Positions 1-7,347 of a stretch of 26,850 nt of DNA are shown piece after piece. Numbering within the stretch: the first letter of the stretch is position 1; each line of letters starts with the position of its first letter. The position numbers were made by a program, and so were the translations under genes. Below the pieces are notes generated by a model, which was given only the letters and a program-made list of their open reading frames with translations, did no database searches and was not told where the DNA came from. The stretch is from Verrucomicrobiota bacterium (lineage in GTDB: Bacteria > Verrucomicrobiota > Verrucomicrobiia > Methylacidiphilales > Verrucolacustridaceae): NCBI GenBank assembly GCA_010028775.1, contig RHAF01000006.1, positions 1 through 26,850 of the forward strand, written 5' to 3'.

Positions 1-89
1 CCCCGCTGGATCAGCTGGTAGGCGGCGGAGGGTAGCAAGGCAACCCGGGCCTCCTGGGATTTGATTTCACGAGGAACGCCGATAATCAT
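1..89 (-). CDS. ald: Alanine dehydrogenase, N-terminal part only (runs off the window)
   Basis: Only the first 29 complete codons are visible; the gene continues leftward past base 1. The protein begins MIIGVPREIK and continues with an RVALLP motif, which is the N-terminal signature of alanine dehydrogenase. The related transhydrogenase alpha subunit starts similarly but is usually MRIGIP, so Ald is the better match. The family reversibly oxidises L-alanine to pyruvate and ammonia with NAD. The ATG at 89-87 is the natural start, although no clear ribosome-binding site precedes it. It is divergent from the aminotransferase at 176, with 86 bp between them, so the two may share a control region. 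Family assignment is good; function cannot be checked further from 29 residues. Confidence 0.8.
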   Translation of the reverse strand, partial: MIIGVPREIKSQEARVALLPSAAYQLIQR

Positions 90-112
90 GGGTTAAGTGT
101 AGGGCCATTTTG

Positions 113-122
113 CGCCTAGGCG
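113..122. promoter_or_regulatory. 10-bp perfect palindrome in the divergent ald/aminotransferase spacer
   Basis: The bases CGCCTAGGCG form a perfect inverted repeat near the middle of the 86-bp spacer between two divergent genes. It could be an operator half, but a 10-bp palindrome in GC-rich DNA can arise by chance. No convincing -35/-10 pair was recognised around it. Confidence 0.2.
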
Positions 123-175
123 GGAGAGGAAAATGCGGGACTGGAACAACCGCTGGGTCGGGATTAGATTAGGGC

Positions 176-1510
176 ATGGAGCTGAAGGTTTCCGGTCTGG
201 AAGAACTGAGAAAAATGGATCGGGAACATCACCTGCATCCCTTCACGGACCACGCGGCGATGCATCCGAGCGGAACGCATATCCTCACCGGGGGTCGGGG
301 AGTCTATCTTCAGGGCGAGGAGGGAAGGCTCCTGGACGGCCTGGCGGGCCTGTGGTGCGTGAATGTGGGCTATGGGCGGAAGGAGATCGTGGACGCCGTG
401 GCCAAGCAAATGCAGGAGCTCTCCTTTTATCCAAGTTTCTTCAATTCCACGACCGAGCCGGCCGTACGCCTGGCGGGCCGTTTGGGTCGGATGGCCCCCG
501 GAAATCTCGACTACTCGGTGTTCAGCAACTCGGGGTCGGAGGCCAAAATCATCCGTCAGTACCAGATTTTAAAGGGCCATCCGGACCGGATGAAGATCCT
601 GACCCGGAATTATGCCTACCACGGGGTGACCCTGGCGACGGCGAGCATGACGGGACTGCCCAACTGCCAGATTCCTTATGGGTTGCCTTTGCCGGGCTTT
701 CTCCATGCGCCGGCCCCGTACGCCTATGTGGCCGGTCGGGAGAAAGATGCCGAAGCCTATGGACAGGAGTGTGTCGCCGCCACCCGGCAGATGATCGAAA
801 AGGAGGGAGCGAAGACCATTGGCGCGATGTTTTTGGAGCCGGTGCAGGGTGCGGGAGGGGTAATTGTCCCGCCGCCGGGATATCTGGCCGCGATGCGCAA
901 GCTGGCCCGGGAATACGAGATCCTCTTTGTGGCTGACGAGGTGATCACGGCTTTCGGGCGGCTGGGGGCCTGGTTTGCCAGCGAGATGTGGGACTTGCAG
1001 CCCGATCTGATGATTTTGGCCAAGGGTCTGACCAGCGGTTATATTTCCATGGGTGCTACCATGGTCTCCCGGCCGATTGCCGAAGTGCTGATGAAAGGCG
1101 GATACTTCGCCCACGGCTTCACCTACTCGGGCCACCCGGTGGCGGCGGCGGCCGCGCTGGCCAACATCGATATCCTCGAAAAAGAGAAATTAACCGAACG
1201 GACCCGGGACAAGGTGGGGCCCTACTTCCAGAAGAAACTCAAAGAATTCGCGGGGCATCCCGCGGTGGGGGAGGTTCGGGGTGTCGGGCTGATCGGAGCG
1301 ATAGAGTTGTTGCCGAAAGGCGGAAGAAAAGACCTCAAACCCGGAATGAACCTGGGCATCGTCGGGGCGGCGAAGGTGAGGAGCGAGGGTGCGATCGTCC
1401 GTGGGATCCGGGATTTGCTGGCCTTCGCCCCTCCGTTGGTCATCACGGAGGGCGAGATCGACGAGATGTTTTCCTCGGTGCGAAGGGGAATCGACAAGCT
1501 ATGGGATTAG
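176..1510 (+). CDS. Class III omega-amino acid:pyruvate aminotransferase with a 5-residue gap near the PLP loop
   Basis: This is a 444-residue PLP fold-type I, class III aminotransferase. The N-terminal HPFTD and GLWCVNVGYGR motifs match omega-amino acid, putrescine or taurine:pyruvate transaminases. The cofactor lysine is K283 in AKGLTSGY, the pyridine-binding aspartate is D254 in ADEVITAFGR, and EPVQGAGGV lies at 221-229. The phosphate-binding loop SNSGSEA (117-123) is intact. The next helix runs directly into KIIRQYQ, whereas relatives carry five more residues of the type (N/V)DTxx after GSEA. The rest of the domain keeps normal spacing. This may weaken cofactor binding, or may reflect a sequencing or assembly error. 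The natural amine donor cannot be read from sequence. Pyruvate is the likely acceptor because ald lies next door. The ATG follows only a weak purine-rich stretch. Confidence 0.85.
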   Translation: MELKVSGLEELRKMDREHHLHPFTDHAAMHPSGTHILTGGRGVYLQGEEGRLLDGLAGLWCVNVGYGRKEIVDAVAKQMQELSFYPSFFNSTTEPAVRLAGRLGRMAPGNLDYSVFSNSGSEAKIIRQYQILKGHPDRMKILTRNYAYHGVTLATASMTGLPNCQIPYGLPLPGFLHAPAPYAYVAGREKDAEAYGQECVAATRQMIEKEGAKTIGAMFLEPVQGAGGVIVPPPGYLAAMRKLAREYEILFVADEVITAFGRLGAWFASEMWDLQPDLMILAKGLTSGYISMGATMVSRPIAEVLMKGGYFAHGFTYSGHPVAAAAALANIDILEKEKLTERTRDKVGPYFQKKLKEFAGHPAVGEVRGVGLIGAIELLPKGGRKDLKPGMNLGIVGAAKVRSEGAIVRGIRDLLAFAPPLVITEGEIDEMFSSVRRGIDKLWD

Positions 1511-1551
1511 CGGGTTAGCCCCTGGTCATGGAGGGAGTGTTCCGGTTGAAA

Positions 1552-1568
1552 CAATGGGAACCCCATTG
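1552..1568. terminator. Possible short hairpin between convergent genes
   Basis: CAATGGG (1552-1558) and CCCATTG (1562-1568) form a 7-bp stem with a 3-nt loop. It lies between the convergent aminotransferase and plsC genes. Read on the minus strand it is followed by a short TTT tract, so it could be a weak end to the long minus-strand operon. There is no U-tract on the plus strand. Confidence 0.3.
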
Positions 1569-1579
1569 CACTAGAGTTC

Positions 1580-2191
1580 CTAAAAATCTTTTAAGTCGGC
1601 GATGGCGGCCATGACCTCGTCGGCAAATTTCTGGTAATCCGCGCGATTCTTCGGATCCCCGCGGAAATGCATCGGTTTCCCGTAGATCACCCGGATGGGC
1701 CGAAACGGATGCCAACTTCCCCCGCGCGGCAGGGCATCTCGGCTTCCGATGATGTGGACGGGCACCACCGGGGTTCCGGTCCGGGCGGCGATCAGTCCGA
1801 TTCCGGGTTCCGCGTGGTTCAATTTTCCGTCCATGGTGCGTGCGCCCTCGGGAAAAAGAACGAGGGTTCCCCTGTTTTTCAGGACTTCGAAAATATTTTT
1901 CAGGGAGGACGGGCCGGGGGATTCCTGGTTCACGGGAATCGACCCGATGGAGGGCAAAAGCCACGAACCGATGGGCGGGGCAAAAAGGGTGTGGCGGGCG
2001 AGATAGTAGGTCACCCGCGGAACCAGACATCCCACCGCGGGCGGATCGAAATAACTGGCGTGGTTTGGGGCAAGGATGAGGGGCCCGGCGGGAAGATCCC
2101 CCATGCCGCGTCCGCGAATGAGGTGGAAGGCCCGGAAGAAACAGTAGGAAAAGAGCCGGCAACCGTGGAACCAGAAGGGACAGACCCTCAT
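1580..2191 (-). CDS. plsC: 1-acyl-sn-glycerol-3-phosphate acyltransferase (PlsC family)
   Basis: A 203-residue acyltransferase that would add the second acyl chain to lysophosphatidic acid at the inner membrane, giving phosphatidic acid. The catalytic HX4D motif is NHASYFDP at 43-50 (H44, D49). The glycerol-phosphate-binding block is FPEGART at 113-119, with alanine where most relatives have threonine. A hydrophobic N-terminus (about 6-25) is consistent with membrane association. Length is normal for the short PlsC group. The start codon overlaps the cmk stop by 4 nt (ATGA at 2191-2188), as in many genomes where cmk and plsC are neighbours. It is the last gene of the minus-strand operon that begins at rpoN. 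Other lysophospholipid acyltransferases share these motifs, so exact acyl acceptor is inferred. Confidence 0.88.
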   Translation of the reverse strand: MRVCPFWFHGCRLFSYCFFRAFHLIRGRGMGDLPAGPLILAPNHASYFDPPAVGCLVPRVTYYLARHTLFAPPIGSWLLPSIGSIPVNQESPGPSSLKNIFEVLKNRGTLVLFPEGARTMDGKLNHAEPGIGLIAARTGTPVVPVHIIGSRDALPRGGSWHPFRPIRVIYGKPMHFRGDPKNRADYQKFADEVMAAIADLKDF

Positions 2192-2844
2192 GGAACGGTC
2201 GGGGCGGGAGAGAGACGGCTGCGAACCTCGCCGATGATCAGGTCTGCCAGGGCTCTGGCATCATGGTGACCGCTGTCCAAGAGTTTGGCGTCTGCGGCCC
2301 GCAGCAGCGGGGCGGCGGCGCGGGAGGAATCGAGCTTGTCGCGTGCGGCCAGATTGTCCTGTTGCCCCTGCTTGCGTCGGCGCTCGGCCCGTACGTTGGG
2401 GCATGCGTCGATGAAATATTTGTAGGGACTGTCGGAACAGACGACGGTTCCGATGTCCCGTCCCTCCATGACCAGGGGGGCGGCGAGGCGGAGTTTGCGC
2501 TGAAGGTTGACCAGGTATTCGCGCAGCTCCGGGATGGCGGACACCAGGGAAACATTGGCATTCACCTCGGGCAGGCGGGTGTGGGGGGCCAGGTCCCGAT
2601 GGGCCTCCTGGAGTTCGACTTCACCCTTGCGTATGTCGGCGTGAAAATCGACCTTCTCCAGAAGTTGTTTCATGCGGGACCGCGATTTGGGATCGTGGCC
2701 CGCCTCCAAAGTCAAAAAGGTAAAAGCCCGGTACATGGCTCCGGTATCGACATAGACAAAGCGCAGATCCTTGGCGACCAACCTGGCCACCGTGCTTTTG
2801 CCGGAAGCGGCGGGGCCATCGATGCAGATCACGGGATGCAGCAT
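2188..2844 (-). CDS. cmk: Cytidylate kinase
   Basis: A 218-residue (d)CMP kinase that makes CDP/dCDP for nucleic acid and phospholipid synthesis. The P-loop GPAASGKST is at 10-18, VDTGAMYRA at 32-40 is the classic Cmk substrate-binding segment, and VMEGRDIGTVV further on is diagnostic for the family. The open frame extends upstream into aroA. The ATG at 2844 is chosen because it puts the P-loop at the usual distance from the N-terminus and leaves only 4 nt after the aroA stop. The stop overlaps the plsC start. Clustering with aroA is common across bacteria and probably reflects co-transcription rather than a shared pathway. Confidence 0.95.
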   Translation of the reverse strand: MLHPVICIDGPAASGKSTVARLVAKDLRFVYVDTGAMYRAFTFLTLEAGHDPKSRSRMKQLLEKVDFHADIRKGEVELQEAHRDLAPHTRLPEVNANVSLVSAIPELREYLVNLQRKLRLAAPLVMEGRDIGTVVCSDSPYKYFIDACPNVRAERRRKQGQQDNLAARDKLDSSRAAAPLLRAADAKLLDSGHHDARALADLIIGEVRSRLSPAPTVP

Positions 2845-2848
2845 GTCT

Positions 2849-4144
2849 TCAGCGACCCAATTCCTGGAGTAGGGCAATCTGCCTGGCAAAACCCGGATAA
2901 CTGGTTTCGATGCAGGCGGTGTCCTTGACGAGGGTTTTTCCCTTGGCCAGCAATCCCAGGATGGCGGCGGACATGGCGATCCGGTGGTCGCCCTCGCTTT
3001 CCACTTCGGCACCCACCAGGGTGCGGCCTCCCTCGATGGCCAAGCCGTCGGGCCTTTCCTCCACCGGCACCCCGAAAAGACGGAGGTTGCGGGCCACCAC
3101 AGCCAGACGGTCGCTCTCCTTGTGACGGAGTTCGGCGGCGTCCTTGATCTCGGTGACGCCCTCCGCTAGGGCGGCGGCCACGGCTAAAATGGGAATTTCA
3201 TCGATCAGGTTCGGAATTTCCGTGCCCGATACGGTGGTGGCTTTGAGTCGGCCGCTTCCCTGAACGACTATTGAGCCCATGGGTTCGGGAGAGGGGTGTT
3301 CCACCCTTTCCACCAGATTGGCTCCCATGCGAAGGAGGGCGGAAATCAGGGCGGTGCGGGTTGGGTTCAGTCCCACATGACGCAGGGTCAACCTGGATCC
3401 CGTGAGTCCGGCGGCCAGAACCAGCCAGAAGGCTGCCGAGGAAAAATCCCCGGGCACGTCCAGTTCGGTGCCTTCCAACCGCTGCGGACCATGGAGGATC
3501 AGGACTTGTTTGTCCCTCCGGAAACTGGCCCCAAAAGCGGGGAGAAGGCGTTCGGTGTGGTCCCGAGACAAGGCGGGCTCGCGGAAGGTGGTTTTTCCTT
3601 CCGCCTGGAGGGCAGCGAGAAGAACACAGGATTTCACCTGGGCGCTGGCCACCTTGCTGGCGAAATCGATGGCCCGGAGATGTGCCCCACGAATGGTCAG
3701 GGGAGGACGATCCCCTGGGGATTCGCAAAGGATCTCGGCGCCGAATTGGCGGAGAGGTTCCGCCACACGACCCATGGGGCGGCGACTGAGAGAGGCATCG
3801 CCAAAAAGCCGGGTGGTGAAGGATTGTCCGGCCACGATGCCGGAGAGGAGGCGCATGGTGGTTCCGCTGTTGCCGCAATCCAGCGGTTCCGCGGGGGCAA
3901 GGAGGGAGCCGGCACGGCCCTCGATAACCACCTCGTGGGGAGCCACCCGGTCCACCCGGCAACCGAGAGCCTGCAGGGCGTGGAGGGTGGAGAGGCAGTC
4001 TTCTCCCGGAAGAAACCCGCGGAGGCGGGTCGAGCCGGCGGCGATGCCGCCCAGCATGATTCCGCGGTGGGAAATGCTTTTGTCCCCCGGGACAGAAAAC
4101 TCCGCATCGAGGCGGCGCAGGGTGCGGATTTCGAGCTGGCTCAT
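2849..4144 (-). CDS. aroA: 3-phosphoshikimate 1-carboxyvinyltransferase (EPSP synthase)
   Basis: This 431-residue enzyme condenses shikimate-3-phosphate with phosphoenolpyruvate, the sixth step of the shikimate pathway in the cytoplasm. Visible family motifs are PGDKSISHR (19-27, substrate lysine K22), GNSGTTMRLL (91-100), SRRPM (120-124), SAQVKS (167-172), then IDEIP, KESDRLAV and GDHRIAMSAA in the C-terminal half. The PGDKSISHR form resembles the EPSP synthases of Gram-positive bacteria and the class II group more than the E. coli type. The GNSGTT block keeps the glycine typical of glyphosate-sensitive enzymes, though sensitivity is inference. The start overlaps the tyrA stop (ATGA at 4144-4141). 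Confidence 0.96.
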   Translation of the reverse strand: MSQLEIRTLRRLDAEFSVPGDKSISHRGIMLGGIAAGSTRLRGFLPGEDCLSTLHALQALGCRVDRVAPHEVVIEGRAGSLLAPAEPLDCGNSGTTMRLLSGIVAGQSFTTRLFGDASLSRRPMGRVAEPLRQFGAEILCESPGDRPPLTIRGAHLRAIDFASKVASAQVKSCVLLAALQAEGKTTFREPALSRDHTERLLPAFGASFRRDKQVLILHGPQRLEGTELDVPGDFSSAAFWLVLAAGLTGSRLTLRHVGLNPTRTALISALLRMGANLVERVEHPSPEPMGSIVVQGSGRLKATTVSGTEIPNLIDEIPILAVAAALAEGVTEIKDAAELRHKESDRLAVVARNLRLFGVPVEERPDGLAIEGGRTLVGAEVESEGDHRIAMSAAILGLLAKGKTLVKDTACIETSYPGFARQIALLQELGR

Positions 4145-4986
4145 GACAAAGGAGGGAGAGTGCGGCGAATTCCGGCGGCTTCATCCAAAATCTTTTCAAG
4201 GGATTGGGCATCCCCGTTTTCCAGAGCGGCAAACAAGTTGTCTGTGGCAGAGCGAAACTCCCGGATGGCAGAGAGCACACCGCGGCGGTTTTGCAGGAGA
4301 ATCTCCGCCCACAGGCGAGCGGGTCCGGCGGCCACGCGGGTGGTGTCACGGTATCCGGGGCCAGCGAGGGGAAGGGGCCCTTTTCCGGCGGCCAGAACGA
4401 GAGCGGCGGCCAAAAAGTGGGGGAGGTGGCTGATCCGCGCCACCTGGTCATCATGAATTTGCGGACTCATCGAGATGACCCTTGCTCCCAGCGCGATCCA
4501 GAAGGAGGTGGCGTCCTTTAGGGTGGCGGCTGAGGTCGATGCGGTGGGGGTGAGAATGACAGGGGCGTTCTGGAAAAGGCCCGCGCGGGCGGCAGACAAT
4601 CCCGAATCCTCCGATCCGGCCATGGGATGGGAACCGATCCAGCGGGCTTTGTCTTTCAGAAGGGGGGCGATGTTTTCCTCCACCGATTCCTTCACACTGG
4701 AAACATCGGTGACCATGGAGGATGGGCTGAGGTGGGGAAGGATGGAACGCACCAAATCCGGAAGGGCGGTCGGCGGGGTTGCGAGCACCACGAGGTCGGA
4801 GGAGCGGGCGAGGCCGGGGTCGGTGCCGACTTCAGCCTTGGGCAGAGCCGTACGGATCCGGGGCAAGGATTCAGGCCGACGCGTCCAGATGGCAAGCTTG
4901 GCTTGAGGGAAAAAATGGCTGCAGGCAAGAGCCACCGATCCCCCAATCAGCCCGGGAGCGAAAACGGTGATCTTGGAGGGACTCAT
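4141..4986 (-). CDS. tyrA: Prephenate dehydrogenase (TyrA family)
   Basis: A 281-residue NAD(P)-dependent dehydrogenase that would oxidatively decarboxylate prephenate to 4-hydroxyphenylpyruvate, or act on arogenate, in tyrosine synthesis. GSHPMAGSE at 118-126 carries the substrate-binding histidine, TDVSSVKE is at 93-100, and the IHDDQVARISHLPH block marks the helical dimerisation domain. The Rossmann motif reads VFAPGLIGGS (8-17), where relatives normally have GLGLIGGS, so the first glycine is alanine and a proline follows. The frame is open further upstream, but the ATG at 4986 is preferred. It sits right before the Rossmann strand and overlaps the hisC stop by 4 nt. No chorismate mutase or ACT domain is fused, and length fits a monofunctional enzyme. 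Neighbouring aroA and hisC support the pathway. Confidence 0.92.
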   Translation of the reverse strand: MSPSKITVFAPGLIGGSVALACSHFFPQAKLAIWTRRPESLPRIRTALPKAEVGTDPGLARSSDLVVLATPPTALPDLVRSILPHLSPSSMVTDVSSVKESVEENIAPLLKDKARWIGSHPMAGSEDSGLSAARAGLFQNAPVILTPTASTSAATLKDATSFWIALGARVISMSPQIHDDQVARISHLPHFLAAALVLAAGKGPLPLAGPGYRDTTRVAAGPARLWAEILLQNRRGVLSAIREFRSATDNLFAALENGDAQSLEKILDEAAGIRRTLPPLS

Positions 4987-6080
4987 TTTCTGGCCGGCAG
5001 GACATCGGGAAGGGCTCTCTCGAGTCTTTCCATCTGTTCCGGTGTGCCGATGGAGATGCGGATCCAACCCGGTAGCCGGTAACTTCGCAGGGGACGGACG
5101 ATGAGGCCGAGTTTCTGCAGGGCACGGAAGACCTGATCCCCGTCGTTGACCTCGACCATGACAAAATTCGCGGTGCCGGGAACAAAACGGAGATTCATCT
5201 TTTTAAGAAAAGCATGAATCCGTTCCAATCCGGCGTGGGTCAACTCCACCGTCTTGCGGACATGGTCAGTGTCGGCCAGGGCGGCCAGGGCGGCGGCCTG
5301 CGCGGGGGCGGAGGTGTTGAAGGGCTGGCGCGATTTTTGCAGGACGGCGGCGATGTCGGGACGTGCAAGGCCGTAACCGATCCGCAGTCCGGCCAATCCC
5401 TGCACCTTGGAAAAGGTGCGGAGCACGACCACGGGGCGGCCTTCCTTGACCCAGTGAACGGAGGGGGGAGGTTCGGGGATAAACTCGTGGTAAGCTTCGT
5501 CGAGGACCAGCAGGGGTCCGGCGGGGAACTTTTGCACGAAGGCGGTGAGTTCCGCGTTGGGAATGCGCGTTCCGGTCGGGTTGTTGGGAGAGGCGAGAAA
5601 GACGAGGCGGACGTCCCCGCCCAACCGAGCGGAAAAGCCGGCGAGGTCATGGTGAAAATCGCGGTCGGGAACCTCCTCGAAGGAAATTCCGAAAAGACGG
5701 GCCATCAGGCCGTAAACCGCAAAGGCATAGGCCGAGGCCAGCACGCGGCCTTGGCCGGGTTGGGTATAGGCATGGTAGCAAAACTCGATGATTTCGTTGG
5801 AGCCGCAGCCCAACACGACGTGGTCACGGGTCAGGCCGTGTTTTTTGGCGATGGCGTCACGCAAATCGAGGCCAGCACCGTCAGGATACAGGTGGGTGTG
5901 GGCCAGTCCATCGCGGATGGCCTGGAGCGCCCGCGGGGAAGCTCCGAGAGGATTTTCGTTGGAGGCGAGTTTGGCGATCTGGTTGGGGAGAAGGCCGTGC
6001 TCCTTGGCCACATCGGCGATGGGTCGTCCGGGTTCGTAGGGTTCCAGGTCGGCGACGTAAGGGTTGGGTTGAGGCGTCAT
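4983..6080 (-). CDS. hisC: Histidinol-phosphate / aromatic aminotransferase
   Basis: A 365-residue class I/II PLP aminotransferase of the HisC group. Motifs in order are KLASNENPLG (37-46), GCGSNEII (91-98), SPNNPTG (164-170), VLDEAYHEF (192-200) and RTFSKVQGLAGLRIGYG (221-237), with K225 as the cofactor lysine. HisC makes histidinol phosphate. Many HisC-like enzymes in aroA-tyrA operons instead, or also, transaminate 4-hydroxyphenylpyruvate and phenylpyruvate. With tyrA and aroA directly downstream and no other his gene in view, an aromatic amino acid role is at least as likely. The ATG at 6080 starts 35 bp after the PurE-like ORF, the largest gap in the operon apart from the promoter region. 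Confidence 0.92.
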   Translation of the reverse strand: MTPQPNPYVADLEPYEPGRPIADVAKEHGLLPNQIAKLASNENPLGASPRALQAIRDGLAHTHLYPDGAGLDLRDAIAKKHGLTRDHVVLGCGSNEIIEFCYHAYTQPGQGRVLASAYAFAVYGLMARLFGISFEEVPDRDFHHDLAGFSARLGGDVRLVFLASPNNPTGTRIPNAELTAFVQKFPAGPLLVLDEAYHEFIPEPPPSVHWVKEGRPVVVLRTFSKVQGLAGLRIGYGLARPDIAAVLQKSRQPFNTSAPAQAAALAALADTDHVRKTVELTHAGLERIHAFLKKMNLRFVPGTANFVMVEVNDGDQVFRALQKLGLIVRPLRSYRLPGWIRISIGTPEQMERLERALPDVLPARK

Positions 6081-6115
6081 TTGTCGGGAGATGGATTGGT
6101 GTGGGCGTGAGGTGT

Positions 6116-6553
6116 TTAAGGTTTGCGTGGAACGGAGGAGGTTTGTCGGGCTCGGAAGGATTCAAGAGTCCGGCGAATTCTTGGGTTTCCATGGGCCAGG
6201 CAGGCGGCCGCAAAGAGGGCGGCGTTGATTTGACCGGCTTTTCCGGCGGCGAAAAAAGGGCCGGGCGAGCTGGCACCGAGTTTACGGAGGAGGGCGAGGG
6301 TTTGGGCCGGTCCGCTGGCATCGGGCACGAGCAGTGCCGGCACGGACCGTCCTACTTTCCCGGGAAAGTGGGACGACGGGGAGGAGCAAGGGGCGATAGT
6401 GAGCGGGGCAAGGATCCGGCCGGAAGCTGGGGTTGGTAGGAGGCCGAATCTGCGGAGGGTTTGCGCGGTCTGGCGAAGGCGGCGGGGTTGGATGACCTGA
6501 ACATGAGCCGTCGGCATGCCTGAAGAATAGCCTGTTCCCCCCTGATATCTCAA
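6116..6553 (-). CDS. Degenerate PurE-like ORF (C-terminal half recognisable)
   Basis: A 145-residue ORF from a TTG start overlapping the upstream permease stop (TTGA), or 133 residues from an ATG at 6517. The last 50 residues read like the C-terminus of PurE, the N5-carboxyaminoimidazole ribonucleotide mutase: AAGKAGQINAALFAAACLAH, then a spaced LESFRARQT. E. coli PurE has a GKAG..NAALLAA stretch and a WRKAQT stretch in the same order. The N-terminus has a VQVIQPRRLRQTAQTLRRFG segment that might correspond to PurE strand 1 and helix 1. The catalytic blocks GSxSD, SAHRTP and AGGAAHLPG are absent, and the middle is low-complexity and proline/serine-rich. It is therefore unlikely to be an active mutase. 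It may be a decaying copy or a repurposed small protein. Coding status is supported by coupling to its neighbour, not by a complete family match. Confidence 0.55.
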   Translation of the reverse strand: MRYQGGTGYSSGMPTAHVQVIQPRRLRQTAQTLRRFGLLPTPASGRILAPLTIAPCSSPSSHFPGKVGRSVPALLVPDASGPAQTLALLRKLGASSPGPFFAAGKAGQINAALFAAACLAHGNPRIRRTLESFRARQTSSVPRKP

Positions 6554-7344
6554 CTCGAAGCGCTCTGGTACCGGAGAAGACCCCGGCGGAAAAAAAGGGA
6601 TGCCAAAAAGGCGGCGGTAAGGGAGGTGAGGAGAAAAAGGGACATGGGCCCCGGATCGATGCCGCGGATCAGGGTGGTGGCCGGAATGTTGGCGACCAGG
6701 AGCAAGGGGAGGACCAAGGTGAACACGATGCGGAACCAGCCACGGGCGGCTTCCCGGGGAAGTCGAGCCACCTGGAAGATGCTGTAATACCCCAGGAGGA
6801 CGGATTCGGCCTGAATGATCCAGAAAGTGAGGGAGACGAGAAAAAGAAGCAGGGCGTAGTGCACGAGCAGTCCGGTGACCAGGAGGAGCAGATAAGCGGC
6901 CACCGAGGCCATGGAGGGAACGATACCCAGCGAGTGCAGTCCCATGCAGGCCACAAGGGCGGCGATGCCCGCGTTGGCCAAGGGGCCGATCTCCAGTTCC
7001 GCGGTGCTAACGAGGAATTGCGGGGGGACCGGCTTCAGGAGAACAAAGTCGAGCTTCCCGGTGCGGACCAGTTCCGGAAGTTTGGTCAGACCCGGCATGA
7101 GAAAAGCGGTGAAGATCTGCTGGATCAGCTGGTTGGTGGCGACCAGCACAATCATCTGATTTCGGTTCCAGCCCGCGACGCTTTCGACGTGGTGGTAGAC
7201 CACGCCGACAAAAGCCAACTGCAGGACAAACCAGGAAAGCTCGACCATCACCCAAGCAAAAAAATTGGCGCGAAAGGCCATTTCGCGGGTTAGGGCATAA
7301 CGGATCTGGGTCCACCAAAGCCTTGGGAGTGTCAGCAGCCGCAT
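6550..7344 (-). CDS. ABC-2 type permease (PF06182/DUF990-like), second of a pair
   Basis: A 264-residue inner-membrane protein with about six hydrophobic segments. The GKLDFVLLKPVPPQFLVS stretch near residues 95-112 is typical of ABC-2 family permeases of the DUF990/PF06182 type (R-G-x-L-D..L-x-P-P pattern). The cytoplasmic N-terminus, with RLWWTQIRYALTREMAFRANFF ahead of the first segment, also fits. The ATG at 7344 lies 3 nt after the stop of the other permease, so the two probably form a heterodimeric exporter core. No ATP-binding subunit is encoded in this operon. Substrate is unknown. Confidence 0.8.
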   Translation of the reverse strand: MRLLTLPRLWWTQIRYALTREMAFRANFFAWVMVELSWFVLQLAFVGVVYHHVESVAGWNRNQMIVLVATNQLIQQIFTAFLMPGLTKLPELVRTGKLDFVLLKPVPPQFLVSTAELEIGPLANAGIAALVACMGLHSLGIVPSMASVAAYLLLLVTGLLVHYALLLFLVSLTFWIIQAESVLLGYYSIFQVARLPREAARGWFRIVFTLVLPLLLVANIPATTLIRGIDPGPMSLFLLTSLTAAFLASLFFRRGLLRYQSASS

Positions 7345-7347
7345 GAT

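Noticed and set aside
3296..4456. Overlapping 343-418 residue frames in the aroA/tyrA region on both strands
   Set aside because: aroA and tyrA have complete motif sets; these alternatives have atypical composition and no homology I recognise.
6271..6286. TGGCAC followed by a TTAC, considered as a sigma-54 -24/-12 promoter
   Set aside because: It lies inside the PurE-like coding sequence on the opposite strand and the -12 half does not match TTGC.
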